Shown here: piece after piece, positions 17,246 through 25,441 of the stretch
Layout of the letters: the number at the start of each line of letters is the position of its first letter
Position numbering within the stretch: the stretch's first letter is position 1
Assembly: GCA_964615975.1 (NCBI GenBank)
Contig: CAZTTH010000030.1
Span: forward strand, 1 to 45,013
Reading direction: 5' to 3'
Origin: CAZTTH01 sp964615975
GTDB lineage: Bacteria > Verrucomicrobiota > Lentisphaeria > JABSQK01 > JAJFLO01
Length of the DNA stretch: 45,013 nt
The notes under the pieces: model-generated
Database searches by the model: none
Told to the model about the DNA's origin: nothing
Seen by the model: only the letters and a program-made list of their open reading frames with translations
Translations under genes and position numbers: made by a program

Positions 17246-20200
17246 TTATCCCAAACGTTGATTTTTTACCAGATCCCGGAGGATGCGGGCGGCGCTGGCC
17301 TCCTCCGGGCGTCTGGTTTCAAGATTTTTCGCCAGGTAATCGGCGATCTCAACCACCTGCTCACGGCGCGTTTGGTTTGCATAATAATCGGAGATATTGA
17401 GCGTAAGATGGACAAGGACTTCGCTGCCATCCAGGTCCTTCGCCAGTTCCATCATGGCATATAGGACGGCGCGGAGGATGGATTGATATAGTTCCGAACT
17501 TTCGGACATCTCGGTTTTGCCAAACTCGATGGCGCTTTTGAGCCGGGCGGCGTTCGCTTTCTCGCTGCCCATGAAGGTGCGGAAATCACGAACTTTGAAG
17601 GCCTTGGCGAAATTCTGATAATTATCCAACGATTTCAGTCCTTTGGCTTCGAGATCGATCATCTTCAGATAAAAGCGCTCGGCGCCGATAAGCCGATCCC
17701 AGTTTGATTTCCCAATCCCCGGTGGCACCAGACATTGATTGGCGGTATCGACCGCGAATTTTATCAGATCATCCACAAAAGTTATCTCGCCCTTCACCCT
17801 CGGTCGAATGGCTTCTGCGGTCATATCGCGGCCATCGATAATGGCATAACGGGTGAGGACGCGAAGCGCGGCAGCATAACCGGCCATCTGGATGTCGGCG
17901 TCTTCGAAGACGTTTTCATCGCGGTAAAGTCCCTTGGCTTCCTGATTAAGACCGGTGAGAGCATGCACTTGAATTTCTACCTCTTCCTGGATTTCCCAGG
18001 CGAGATCATCGCGGGTGGTTTTGTATGTGCCTTGTCGTTTGCGGCAAATAAGTAACACTGTTCCCTTTACACTACTTCCCTCACGCAATGGGCTGTTTGT
18101 CTCGGTAACGACATACCACGCCGCAGTGACTTGTAAACTGGATGCCCATACAATGTTTGCCATATCACCCCAGATGCTGCCGGACTGGTGAGTGAACATG
18201 ATGACTTGGATCCCATTGTCGGTCATGCACTCGGTCATGCGCTTATAGGCTGCCACCATATTGCGGCGAAAATCCTCATCCTCCCCCTTGATGGCGAGTG
18301 AGCGGCGGCTATCCCATCTCCAACCAGAGAATTCAGGAGATGGGTTCTTACGCATCCATGCGATGAAGAATTCAAGAATCTCTTCATACTTCACAGCATC
18401 GCCATAGGGAGGATCAGTAACATAAATGTCATTCGATGTTGTGATACGATCCGCTGGTATTGCTTCAATTTGAGCCGAACAGGAAGGTAATGGAAATGAT
18501 CTATAGTTCTTCCCAATGAATGGGAAAAGATTTTCGGTCGCTCTTGTGCCATATTGGAAAAGCGTGTTGAGAGCTTGGTTTGAAAAGACGTTTTTCACTC
18601 CTGCTCGACCACCTCCTGATGAGTCCCACATACTCAATCGAGAATTATGTGTAAGTGCTTGCAAAAATGCTGGTTTTAAATCCGCATCTGTATGTTGGTT
18701 AATGAGTGCATTTACCAGCAACTGTCGTGGGTTGAAAAGATGATGCCAATGGGTCCAGCCGCGTGTGCGAATCGGTTCATCGGTCTTGTTACCAGGCTCG
18801 ATCCGCATATCCGGCAACCATCCTTTATCCTGCCACTCCTCAAGATGTTTCCCGACAAATTTTTCGACAATGCATTCACGTTTAAGGTCATCAACTGTGA
18901 TGGTGCGAAACTCACATTCGATCCCCTTCCCCTTCTTTTTTTTCCGCATCCATTGCACAGCATATAGCCGTTCCTTGAAGATATCATTTGTGTGGGGACT
19001 AATATCATTCTTATCCCATAACCGCAGCTTATTTCCGGTCGTTCCATCATTCATTCGGTAATCCCCGCGCAGTGTGGAAATCTTAATGGGATTTTTGCCA
19101 GCAGGATGAATCACATAGGGGTCTTGACCACGTCCTTCCGTCTTGACTGTGCCTTTTGCTGCCGTTTTCATTTCGTCTACTGGTGTACAATTGCGCAACC
19201 GGATGTCGTAACATTTCTCGCTATCATTCGGCACCAGTTCGACAATGGTGCCATCGTCCACGCTTACTACTTGGCTTGGCAGTAAAGGCACTAGCCATCC
19301 ATCGGGCAAAAGGACTTCTACACAATAGAGGTAAGCCCGTGCCCGCCAGCCATGTCCATCTGTTTCGATTCCAAGCATGTCCACTTCATTCCGAAGTTTG
19401 GTGATTAACTGTTGCTGTTGTTTTTCCAGCTCTTGACGACGTTCTGGTGATGCCCCAACAATATGGAAAGCGCTCCATGTCAACATACACGCCACCGGAT
19501 TCAGGTCAGAGGCATAAACATCGCAGCCAAGTCGCGCCGCCTCAAAAGGGATTTGTCCGGAACCGCAGAAGGTATCGGCAACCCGTGGACGATGACCGAA
19601 ACGCATGATGCCGAGATGTTCGACCAATTCGGGAAATGAATGCGCATTGGTACCGATATGGGCATTAACCGCATTCCAGATGTGGTCGTGAACCCTGTCC
19701 ATAATTTCTTCAGGACGTTTCGCCTTATTCACACGTTCACGGTAGGGTTCCCGGGGAAGCATCAGTGCTTCCAGTTGGCGGCGTAATAATAAGGATGAAG
19801 GATGAGGGATGAAGGATGAAGGGTGAGAGGCAATGATCAGTAATTCCGATTCATCATTCCTCCTTCTTACTTCATCCTTTTCTTCGAATTCTTCGCGCCA
19901 GTGAACCTTTACCTTATCCAATTCCGGCTTCGACCAATCCCAGGGAGAAGGAAAGGGGATGAAGGATGGAGGATCAAAGGAGAAATAATCTTCCGGCGTG
20001 TCGATGCTGAGTTTTTCCAGGATTTCCCGCGGTTTGGGGCGGCGCTTCCAGCGGACAACGAAGGATTCGTCGTCCATCGCCATCAGTTTCTCGAAGATTT
20101 CAAGGTCTCGTTTCGGATTATCGGTGGCGGGCAGCAGACAGCCGAGAATACAGGCCTTGGCCAGAATCAATGGCTTGCGTCCCTTCCAGTAACTACCAAG

Positions 20201-20332
20201 AGCCGTAAGTGTTTTCCCCACATTGGCCATCTGTTCCTTATAGGCTTCAGCGGAGAGTTTCTGCACCGGCAGCAGCCGTTCGATGAGCGCGGGTGCGTCT
20301 TTGAGTGAAAACGGTATTAGTGAACGAGTCAT
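17246..20332 (-). CDS. DUF1156 DNA methyltransferase of Hma-like defence system
   Basis: The 1028-residue protein probably marks host DNA as self. The N-terminal DUF1156 region shows VQKLSAEAYKEQM and WKGRKPL (about 23-54). The methylase core has the SAM-binding FCGSGQIPFEAARLG (from 255) and the catalytic DPPY (640-643), which indicates N6-adenine or N4-cytosine methylation. The C-terminal third is helical and lacks a motif I can name. Its start overlaps the upstream small gene by ATGA. Two stretches (about residues 117-128 and 152-184, including PSSFIPHPSS) are encoded by GGATGAAGG-type repeats and look like insertions absent from the normal fold. The frame survives, so the protein may still work. 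Confidence 0.92.
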   Translation of the reverse strand: MTRSLIPFSLKDAPALIERLLPVQKLSAEAYKEQMANVGKTLTALGSYWKGRKPLILAKACILGCLLPATDNPKRDLEIFEKLMAMDDESFVVRWKRRPKPREILEKLSIDTPEDYFSFDPPSFIPFPSPWDWSKPELDKVKVHWREEFEEKDEVRRRNDESELLIIASHPSSFIPHPSSLLLRRQLEALMLPREPYRERVNKAKRPEEIMDRVHDHIWNAVNAHIGTNAHSFPELVEHLGIMRFGHRPRVADTFCGSGQIPFEAARLGCDVYASDLNPVACMLTWSAFHIVGASPERRQELEKQQQQLITKLRNEVDMLGIETDGHGWRARAYLYCVEVLLPDGWLVPLLPSQVVSVDDGTIVELVPNDSEKCYDIRLRNCTPVDEMKTAAKGTVKTEGRGQDPYVIHPAGKNPIKISTLRGDYRMNDGTTGNKLRLWDKNDISPHTNDIFKERLYAVQWMRKKKKGKGIECEFRTITVDDLKRECIVEKFVGKHLEEWQDKGWLPDMRIEPGNKTDEPIRTRGWTHWHHLFNPRQLLVNALINQHTDADLKPAFLQALTHNSRLSMWDSSGGGRAGVKNVFSNQALNTLFQYGTRATENLFPFIGKNYRSFPLPSCSAQIEAIPADRITTSNDIYVTDPPYGDAVKYEEILEFFIAWMRKNPSPEFSGWRWDSRRSLAIKGEDEDFRRNMVAAYKRMTECMTDNGIQVIMFTHQSGSIWGDMANIVWASSLQVTAAWYVVTETNSPLREGSSVKGTVLLICRKRQGTYKTTRDDLAWEIQEEVEIQVHALTGLNQEAKGLYRDENVFEDADIQMAGYAAALRVLTRYAIIDGRDMTAEAIRPRVKGEITFVDDLIKFAVDTANQCLVPPGIGKSNWDRLIGAERFYLKMIDLEAKGLKSLDNYQNFAKAFKVRDFRTFMGSEKANAARLKSAIEFGKTEMSESSELYQSILRAVLYAMMELAKDLDGSEVLVHLTLNISDYYANQTRREQVVEIADYLAKNLETRRPEEASAARILRDLVKNQRLG
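19791..19885. repeat. GGATGAAGG repeat cluster with inverted partner inside the methylase gene
   Basis: On the plus strand 19791-19830 reads as a run of GGATGAAGG/GGATGAGGG units. After about 20 bases a pyrimidine-rich stretch with CTTCATCCTT (to about 19885) is its rough inverse complement. The whole stays in frame in the minus-strand methylase and encodes the HPSSFIPHPSS segment. A hairpin-forming or self-primed insertion is possible. Confidence 0.6.
19941..19984. repeat. Second GGATGAAGG-type repeat inside the methylase gene
   Basis: A purine-only tract containing GGGGATGAAGGATGGAGG lies 55 bp from the larger cluster, also in frame. It encodes the DPPSFIPFPSP stretch of the methylase. It has no clear inverted partner of its own. 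Confidence 0.5.
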
Positions 20333-20616
20333 GAGATTTTAGGTGTTTTTCGCTTATTACTCACCGCCTTACCCTGTCTTAGGTGAAGAGCAGAGTCTAT
20401 TTGCAGGGCGAGGACATTACGTGACCAGCCATTTTCAACGGCCTTTGCGGCATACCAGAGACGTTCTTGTAATGTTAATAATTTGGTTAACAGTGACAGA
20501 TGATGATACCAAGTAATTTGTGCAAGTGGTGCTTGCACAAATTCACCCTTGGGCCAGGCTTCGGCGAAAGCCCGCATGTATTCCGATGGCAGATTGAGGG
20601 GAGATTTTGCTTTCAT
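20329..20616 (-). CDS. DUF1016 (YhcG) N-terminal-domain fragment
   Basis: The 95-residue product matches the N-terminal DNA-binding part of YhcG-type nucleases: LAQITWYHHLSLLTKL, then ERLWYAAKAVENGWSRN, then LQIDSALHLRQGKAVSN. Full-length members continue into a PDDEXK nuclease domain. Here the chain ends eleven or so residues after QGKAVSN with a basic tail (KRKTPKIS), so the nuclease is missing. Both ends overlap neighbours by ATGA (DUF3780 upstream, DUF1156 downstream), which shows translation coupling and argues that the short form is kept on purpose. It may serve as a DNA-binding or assembly subunit of the defence complex. Confidence 0.8.
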   Translation of the reverse strand: MKAKSPLNLPSEYMRAFAEAWPKGEFVQAPLAQITWYHHLSLLTKLLTLQERLWYAAKAVENGWSRNVLALQIDSALHLRQGKAVSNKRKTPKIS

Positions 20617-21209
20617 GATTTATCCATCTGGTCATTTGCCATCCTATCGAACAGTGGCAGACTGAAAATATCGGCTTCGACCGGACGGCGGCGCTTGCGA
20701 GTGGCAGGCGGTTTTTCGCCGTCGGAAAGAGCATAATAAAGAGCGCGGCGCCATCCCCGCTGGGTGTCATCGGTCAGTCCAGCTTCCGCTACCGTCATGG
20801 TGAAAAGCCACCAGCGTTCTTCCGGACGTAGGGCCGCCCATTTGCTGCTGATAATCGGAAGCTGTTCGCTATCGGCGGTTTCGGCAGCCCAGGCTAGAAC
20901 ACAAAGTTCCTTGCCGATCAAACGATCCACCAGATTGGTACCGGTATGCCATCGTCCAGTGACGATCCTGGCGGCTTTGAGACGATCATTGAATTCGCGA
21001 CGGGCGATATCGGCTATGCCCGACCAGGCAGCACGGGAGAGTTTGACCCGTTCTTCTTCATGGGGAATGCCGTCTTCAAGACCGCGATAACCGAAATCCT
21101 CGATAATCCGCACCCCATCGGATTTCATCGCCGGAATCTCGACGCGGAAGAGATGCGCGCCAAATCGATCGGGCGCGCCGAAATCGATAGTCTTGGATTT
21201 TTCACTCAT
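20613..21209 (-). CDS. DUF3780 anti-phage-associated protein
   Basis: The 198-residue protein has the pattern of DUF3780 proteins, which are found almost only with DUF499 and DUF1156 genes: FGAPDRFGAHLF near the start, REFNDRLKAARIVTGRW in the middle, VDRLIGKELCVLAWAAE, then LRPEERWWLFTMTVAEAG and RGWRRALYYALSDG. The C-terminus has a basic TRKRRRPVEAD stretch and ends in IFSLPLFD. It is cytoplasmic, with no signal or membrane segment. Its biochemical role is unknown. ATGA overlaps join it to the DUF499 gene upstream and the DUF1016 fragment downstream. Confidence 0.88.
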   Translation of the reverse strand: MSEKSKTIDFGAPDRFGAHLFRVEIPAMKSDGVRIIEDFGYRGLEDGIPHEEERVKLSRAAWSGIADIARREFNDRLKAARIVTGRWHTGTNLVDRLIGKELCVLAWAAETADSEQLPIISSKWAALRPEERWWLFTMTVAEAGLTDDTQRGWRRALYYALSDGEKPPATRKRRRPVEADIFSLPLFDRMANDQMDKS

Positions 21210-24200
21210 TGTTCGACATCACCCGGCTGCAATTCCATCTCCAGTTTTTCCGCGAAGTCCTTGAGATCGTGACCGGAAGAAAAATGAGCTTTACGAAAAG
21301 ACATGGTAATCGGGGTGTCCTGATTGAATCGTTCGAGCGCGAGTATGCTTTCCAGAATGGATTCGAGAAAACCGGCGGTTACCGGGAGTTCACCGATATT
21401 GAGATTGGCAACCTGATTGCCCTGACCAACAGTTAGAACGATCCCTTCAAAGGTTACAGATTTTTCTTTGCCCAACTTGAGACCCGCGTAGGTCTTTGCG
21501 CGCGAGTCAAGCTTGCGTCCCGCGCGGGAAATGAGATGTCCAGGTTTTACCTCATCGATCGGTATACTTTTACCGTCCCTGGCTGGAAAGCGAAATTCCG
21601 CTTTGGTTTCGATACCGGAAGCCGAGGCAAAGGCGCGAATTATGGTTTCGTCATCACCGATTTTTATGGGTTGGTTATAGGGAGTTCCTTCCCGCGGTTC
21701 ACTGCCGTCCAACGTATAGCGGATATCGCCGCTTGGGGCGACCATGAGTTCGACCATGCGATTGCCATTCTGTTCGGATAGTTTATTGCGGAGAACGAGT
21801 TTATTGGTCCAGGTTACGACTTCGCCGGTTTCGTACAGACCGGATGGATCTTTAACCAGAATATGCAAACGCAACGCGTTGGTGAGAAGATTGAGATCGT
21901 CAAGTTGCTGGCTGGATTCAGAAACCTCCTTGTCTTCCGCGTAATATATCCGTGGCGCCGGTCCAGCGTTTTGCGGATTTATCCGCAAACGTACCGAACC
22001 AGAATCGTTCGGTGCGGATTCGGCGATAATTTGAGCGGAAGTCTTTTTCGGTTTCGGTTTTTTGGTGACATAACCATTGCCGAGATCTTCCCATATGCCG
22101 CGGTTGCAGGCGATGGATTTGAGCGCATCGAGTCCGCGCGGAGGAAGCCATGGCATTCCCGGTTGCTCGGCATAGCGGTCGACCATATCAGTCCACCGGG
22201 CTTCATCTTGATTTTCGGGCCAGAGCAGGTCTTGGGCTTTCTCGCGGATCGTGTCGAAGTCCTTCTCGACATCAAGGTAGAGCTTGATGGGATTGGCGGT
22301 GAGGGTTTTTTCAATTTGCAGCTCACCATCGAATTCCTTATTGGTATCGCGAGTCATATCCAACGCTTTATCGACAAGTTGGCAGTCTCTACCGGCACGC
22401 TGAATGGGAAAGAGAACTTTGTTAAAAAGACTCAGGATAGTGGAGGTAAACTCAAGTTCGTATTTCTCTTGCTTTTGTTCGAGATCTTCGCGTTGCGGAT
22501 GTCCCTTTTGAATGCGGCCATCGGCTTTCTGCGCGGCATAAAATTGACGGGCGGCTTTCTCCACGCTGCCCATGGCGGTTCTGTCGCCGGTGAGAACACA
22601 GAGATTATTCTTTTGACTGATGCCAGCGAAGAATTTGCGAACTTCATCGGGGGGGATTTTGGAATCGGGACTGACGATCAACAAAACCCTGCTTTTGCGA
22701 ATGCGATCGGCAACTTCTTCAAGGACCGGCAATGGCAGCGCCTCATCATAACTTGATTTGCGGTTGGGTTTGAACATTGAGGATAGGCGATGGCGAATCA
22801 GATCATCCACCTGATTTTGGGGCGCATCGTGCGCAAGGGTTTGCAGCAGTTTGGTGAGATTTTCTATGCGGTCGAAGTAATATCGTCCTTCGGGGGTATG
22901 ATGAAGATACCAAGCGGATTTTTCCAATTCAACGAAGGCGGTGATGAATTCCGCTGGTTCCCGCAAGGGGGTAATCAGGCATTCAACCATTTCTTCCCGG
23001 GTAAGTCCTTTCACCGCATTGATTGCCGTTGAGAGACTGGCGGTGAGTAATAGTGAACCGACCTGGGTGGCGGTTTCCTTGCCGGTATTCAAATCGATGA
23101 TCTGAGCGTGAGCCGAGAAGTTGCCATCCCAGAGGTCCTTTGAGATCACATCCCGCATCCCGGATATCTCGGTGAGCTTGTCTCGTACTTCGGGTATGCC
23201 AAGATTGAAATGCTGGGGGCCGATGAGAAATACATCGTTTGCTTGTCGCTCCCAAACGGAGCGAAGCAGACGTGACACCAATTCAATCAGGCCACGAGTT
23301 TGCTTAAATTGTTCATTTTCCTTGAAGAGTGCAATGACATTTTTCAAGCGCGGATGGAAAGGATAGGTGGCTGCAATTTCATCCGCGATGGCTTCGGCGC
23401 CGCGATTGATGATGTTTGATCTTGTCGCTTCTTCCAATCTCTTTCCATAACTCTGGGCGATGTCATCGATCTCGGTCTGGTCTGGAAGCTGAACAAAAAG
23501 ACGCTTCCTCAAAATGTCGAACATTTCGTTGGTGGCGAGGTCAACCGGAGTAATATTGCGTTCCTGTCGTCCCAATTCCTGGCGCGCATCATGGAGTGCA
23601 AGATTAATCAGTTTCGCACCGGTGTCGTATGATGCAGCCAGATCCGAAACGACGACACAAACATTGTTTTTTTTGCTGGCGGCGGTCAGCAGATTGGCAA
23701 AAGCGCGGGTGGCAATATCGGCAACTGTGCCATTTCCGACTTTCTGGGTATCAAGATAATGGAAATATGGCGGTAATTCATCCAGCAGGATAAGGATTGG
23801 GCAGCCGCCATCAAAGAGTCTGAGCCAATCCTTCTCATCCGGAGCTTTAGGGCCGCTGTCCCAAAAGGTTTTGAATTGCTCGCCTTTATCGAGTTGATTG
23901 GCGATTTCACCCCAGAAAAAATGATTGGGACTGTTGCGCCCATTGAAGGCAACAATTTCCGCGCGTTCAAATACTTCAGCATAGAGAACTCCATGACAAT
24001 ATTTCCGGCGCAGTTCCAGATTTTTTGCGAGCAGACCGAACCCAATCAGCAAATGAGTTTTACCCCCCCCCATGGCTTGTTTTAAATGAAAGACCGCTTG
24101 GTTGGACATGCCAGCGAGCCGGGCAATACCTTCGCTGATCAATTGCCGCATGCCTTGGGTAATGTGGGTTTTTTCAAAGTATGTGGTCCCATCTTTCTCA

Positions 24201-24295
24201 TTTTCAATCAGTTCATCGAGTTGCTCGATCTGATCACTCAGCCTGATCATCAAGGCATTGGGTTGTAATTCGCAGGCGTCTCGTACTGTTTTCAT
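21206..24295 (-). CDS. DUF499 ATPase, first gene of the Hma-like defence operon
   Basis: The 1029-residue protein begins after GAGG, 6 bases before ATG 24295. It is an AAA-type ATPase with Walker A MGGGKTHLLIG (GGGKT 76-80) and Walker B CPILILLDELPPY (Asp172-Glu173). RGLIELVSRLLRSVW follows as a likely sensor region. The C-terminal part includes IRYTLDGSEPREGTPY, which resembles the chitobiase-type sugar-binding CHB_HEX fold, and ends with a small domain rich in acidic residues. DUF499 proteins are the ATPase partners of DUF1156 methylases. It leads an operon of four genes joined by ATGA overlaps, and probably supplies energy or sensing to the complex. Confidence 0.9.
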   Translation of the reverse strand: MKTVRDACELQPNALMIRLSDQIEQLDELIENEKDGTTYFEKTHITQGMRQLISEGIARLAGMSNQAVFHLKQAMGGGKTHLLIGFGLLAKNLELRRKYCHGVLYAEVFERAEIVAFNGRNSPNHFFWGEIANQLDKGEQFKTFWDSGPKAPDEKDWLRLFDGGCPILILLDELPPYFHYLDTQKVGNGTVADIATRAFANLLTAASKKNNVCVVVSDLAASYDTGAKLINLALHDARQELGRQERNITPVDLATNEMFDILRKRLFVQLPDQTEIDDIAQSYGKRLEEATRSNIINRGAEAIADEIAATYPFHPRLKNVIALFKENEQFKQTRGLIELVSRLLRSVWERQANDVFLIGPQHFNLGIPEVRDKLTEISGMRDVISKDLWDGNFSAHAQIIDLNTGKETATQVGSLLLTASLSTAINAVKGLTREEMVECLITPLREPAEFITAFVELEKSAWYLHHTPEGRYYFDRIENLTKLLQTLAHDAPQNQVDDLIRHRLSSMFKPNRKSSYDEALPLPVLEEVADRIRKSRVLLIVSPDSKIPPDEVRKFFAGISQKNNLCVLTGDRTAMGSVEKAARQFYAAQKADGRIQKGHPQREDLEQKQEKYELEFTSTILSLFNKVLFPIQRAGRDCQLVDKALDMTRDTNKEFDGELQIEKTLTANPIKLYLDVEKDFDTIREKAQDLLWPENQDEARWTDMVDRYAEQPGMPWLPPRGLDALKSIACNRGIWEDLGNGYVTKKPKPKKTSAQIIAESAPNDSGSVRLRINPQNAGPAPRIYYAEDKEVSESSQQLDDLNLLTNALRLHILVKDPSGLYETGEVVTWTNKLVLRNKLSEQNGNRMVELMVAPSGDIRYTLDGSEPREGTPYNQPIKIGDDETIIRAFASASGIETKAEFRFPARDGKSIPIDEVKPGHLISRAGRKLDSRAKTYAGLKLGKEKSVTFEGIVLTVGQGNQVANLNIGELPVTAGFLESILESILALERFNQDTPITMSFRKAHFSSGHDLKDFAEKLEMELQPGDVEQ

Positions 24296-24391
24296 TGTGA
24301 TCCTCTTTTACGGATGGTTAAGGATGCAGTAGCTATCTGTGAAGTATAGAAATTAACTGGAAAATATACATGATTAAATCAACAGAAATCA

Positions 24392-25423
24392 TTAATCTTT
24401 TAAGGGATTAATTTTGGATGTAGACTGGTTCTTTAATGCTCGTTTTATGGTGGCTATTTTTTGCTTGGGAATGGCGATATGACATATTGGTTCTCCCGGC
24501 TTGACCGTGGGCATGGTGGTCATTCCCAGTATGACTCCTTCGACGGGCGAACGAATGATATTCTGCTCGGCTCCCATGATGCTGAAGTTGGTGGCAATTA
24601 AATCGCCTTTTTTGACAATATCGCCTGGGGCCACATGGATATACATGATACCCCCAACTTGAGCGCGAACCCAGATGGTTTGATAGATTTCAGCTTGATA
24701 AGGTGGCGGGATCATGGGGTCATCAATCATCTTCAGATGAGCCAGTATGTTGTTGATACCCCGGCAGCCAATTTTCAACACATTCGCTTCAATTTTCCAT
24801 GGTTCGCCCGCTTCCAAGATGATGGTGGGACATCCGGACTTGCAGGCTTCACGGCGTAATGATCCCACCGGTCCCTTGCCATCGACAACTAATTCACAGC
24901 CAAAGGCTTTTGCCAGACTTTTGACTTTTGGAAGCGACAGGTCACCACGGATATTGGGATAATTGATCCGTTGCGCAGTCGCGGAATGCAGGTCGATCCC
25001 ATAATCAGATTTATGAACGATTTCATTCATGACAGTATTGGCGATGCGCTGGGCCAGACTGCCTTCCTTGCTGCCGGGAAATGAACGATTGAGGTCGCGC
25101 CGATCGGGAAGATACCGCTGATTGGTTTCAAAACCAAAGATATTGATTACCGGCGCCATGATCAGAGTGCCACGTTTTAATTGTAAATTCGCGCGGAGCA
25201 TATATTCAAGGATGATCCCGGTGCCGTTCAATTCATCTCCATGAATACCGGCACAGACAAATAAAACCGGTCCGGGTGATTTTCCTGAGATCACCCGCAT
25301 GGGCATGGCAATGTGATCTCCGGTATAGGTTTGCGAAATTATTATCCGAATATCGTGGATTTGACCCGGTTGGATTAGGCAGCCGCCAATGCTCAGGGGG
25401 AAGGAGTGTTTTTTTGCTGACAT
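24392..25423 (-). CDS. Succinylglutamate desuccinylase/aspartoacylase-family zinc hydrolase
   Basis: The 343-residue protein is a zinc carboxypeptidase-fold deacylase: AGIHGDELNGTG gives the HxxE zinc ligands (His61, Glu64), DRRDLNRSFPG contacts substrate, and GIDLHSAT supplies the third ligand. The C-terminal quarter has SPVEGVILGMTTMPTVKPGEP, a barrel often found in this family. It is the last gene of a trio with RimB-like and RimK, 18 bp after rimK. This trio recurs widely and is thought to add and remove glutamate-type tails on ribosomal S6 or other proteins. It is not likely to be true AstE, since no arginine-succinyltransferase genes are nearby. Confidence 0.87.
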   Translation of the reverse strand: MSAKKHSFPLSIGGCLIQPGQIHDIRIIISQTYTGDHIAMPMRVISGKSPGPVLFVCAGIHGDELNGTGIILEYMLRANLQLKRGTLIMAPVINIFGFETNQRYLPDRRDLNRSFPGSKEGSLAQRIANTVMNEIVHKSDYGIDLHSATAQRINYPNIRGDLSLPKVKSLAKAFGCELVVDGKGPVGSLRREACKSGCPTIILEAGEPWKIEANVLKIGCRGINNILAHLKMIDDPMIPPPYQAEIYQTIWVRAQVGGIMYIHVAPGDIVKKGDLIATNFSIMGAEQNIIRSPVEGVILGMTTMPTVKPGEPICHIAIPKQKIATIKRALKNQSTSKINPLKD

Positions 25424-25441
25424 GGTGTTGACTTGAATTGA

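Noticed and set aside
21863..22756. Long plus-strand frame of 297 residues opposite the DUF499 gene
   Set aside because: It is wholly antisense to a gene with clear ATPase motifs; the composition reflects codon bias on the other strand.
13781..24295. DISARM or BREX system
   Set aside because: No DUF1998 (DrmB), PglZ or BrxC/PglY is present; the DUF499-DUF3780-DUF1156 set fits a different type.
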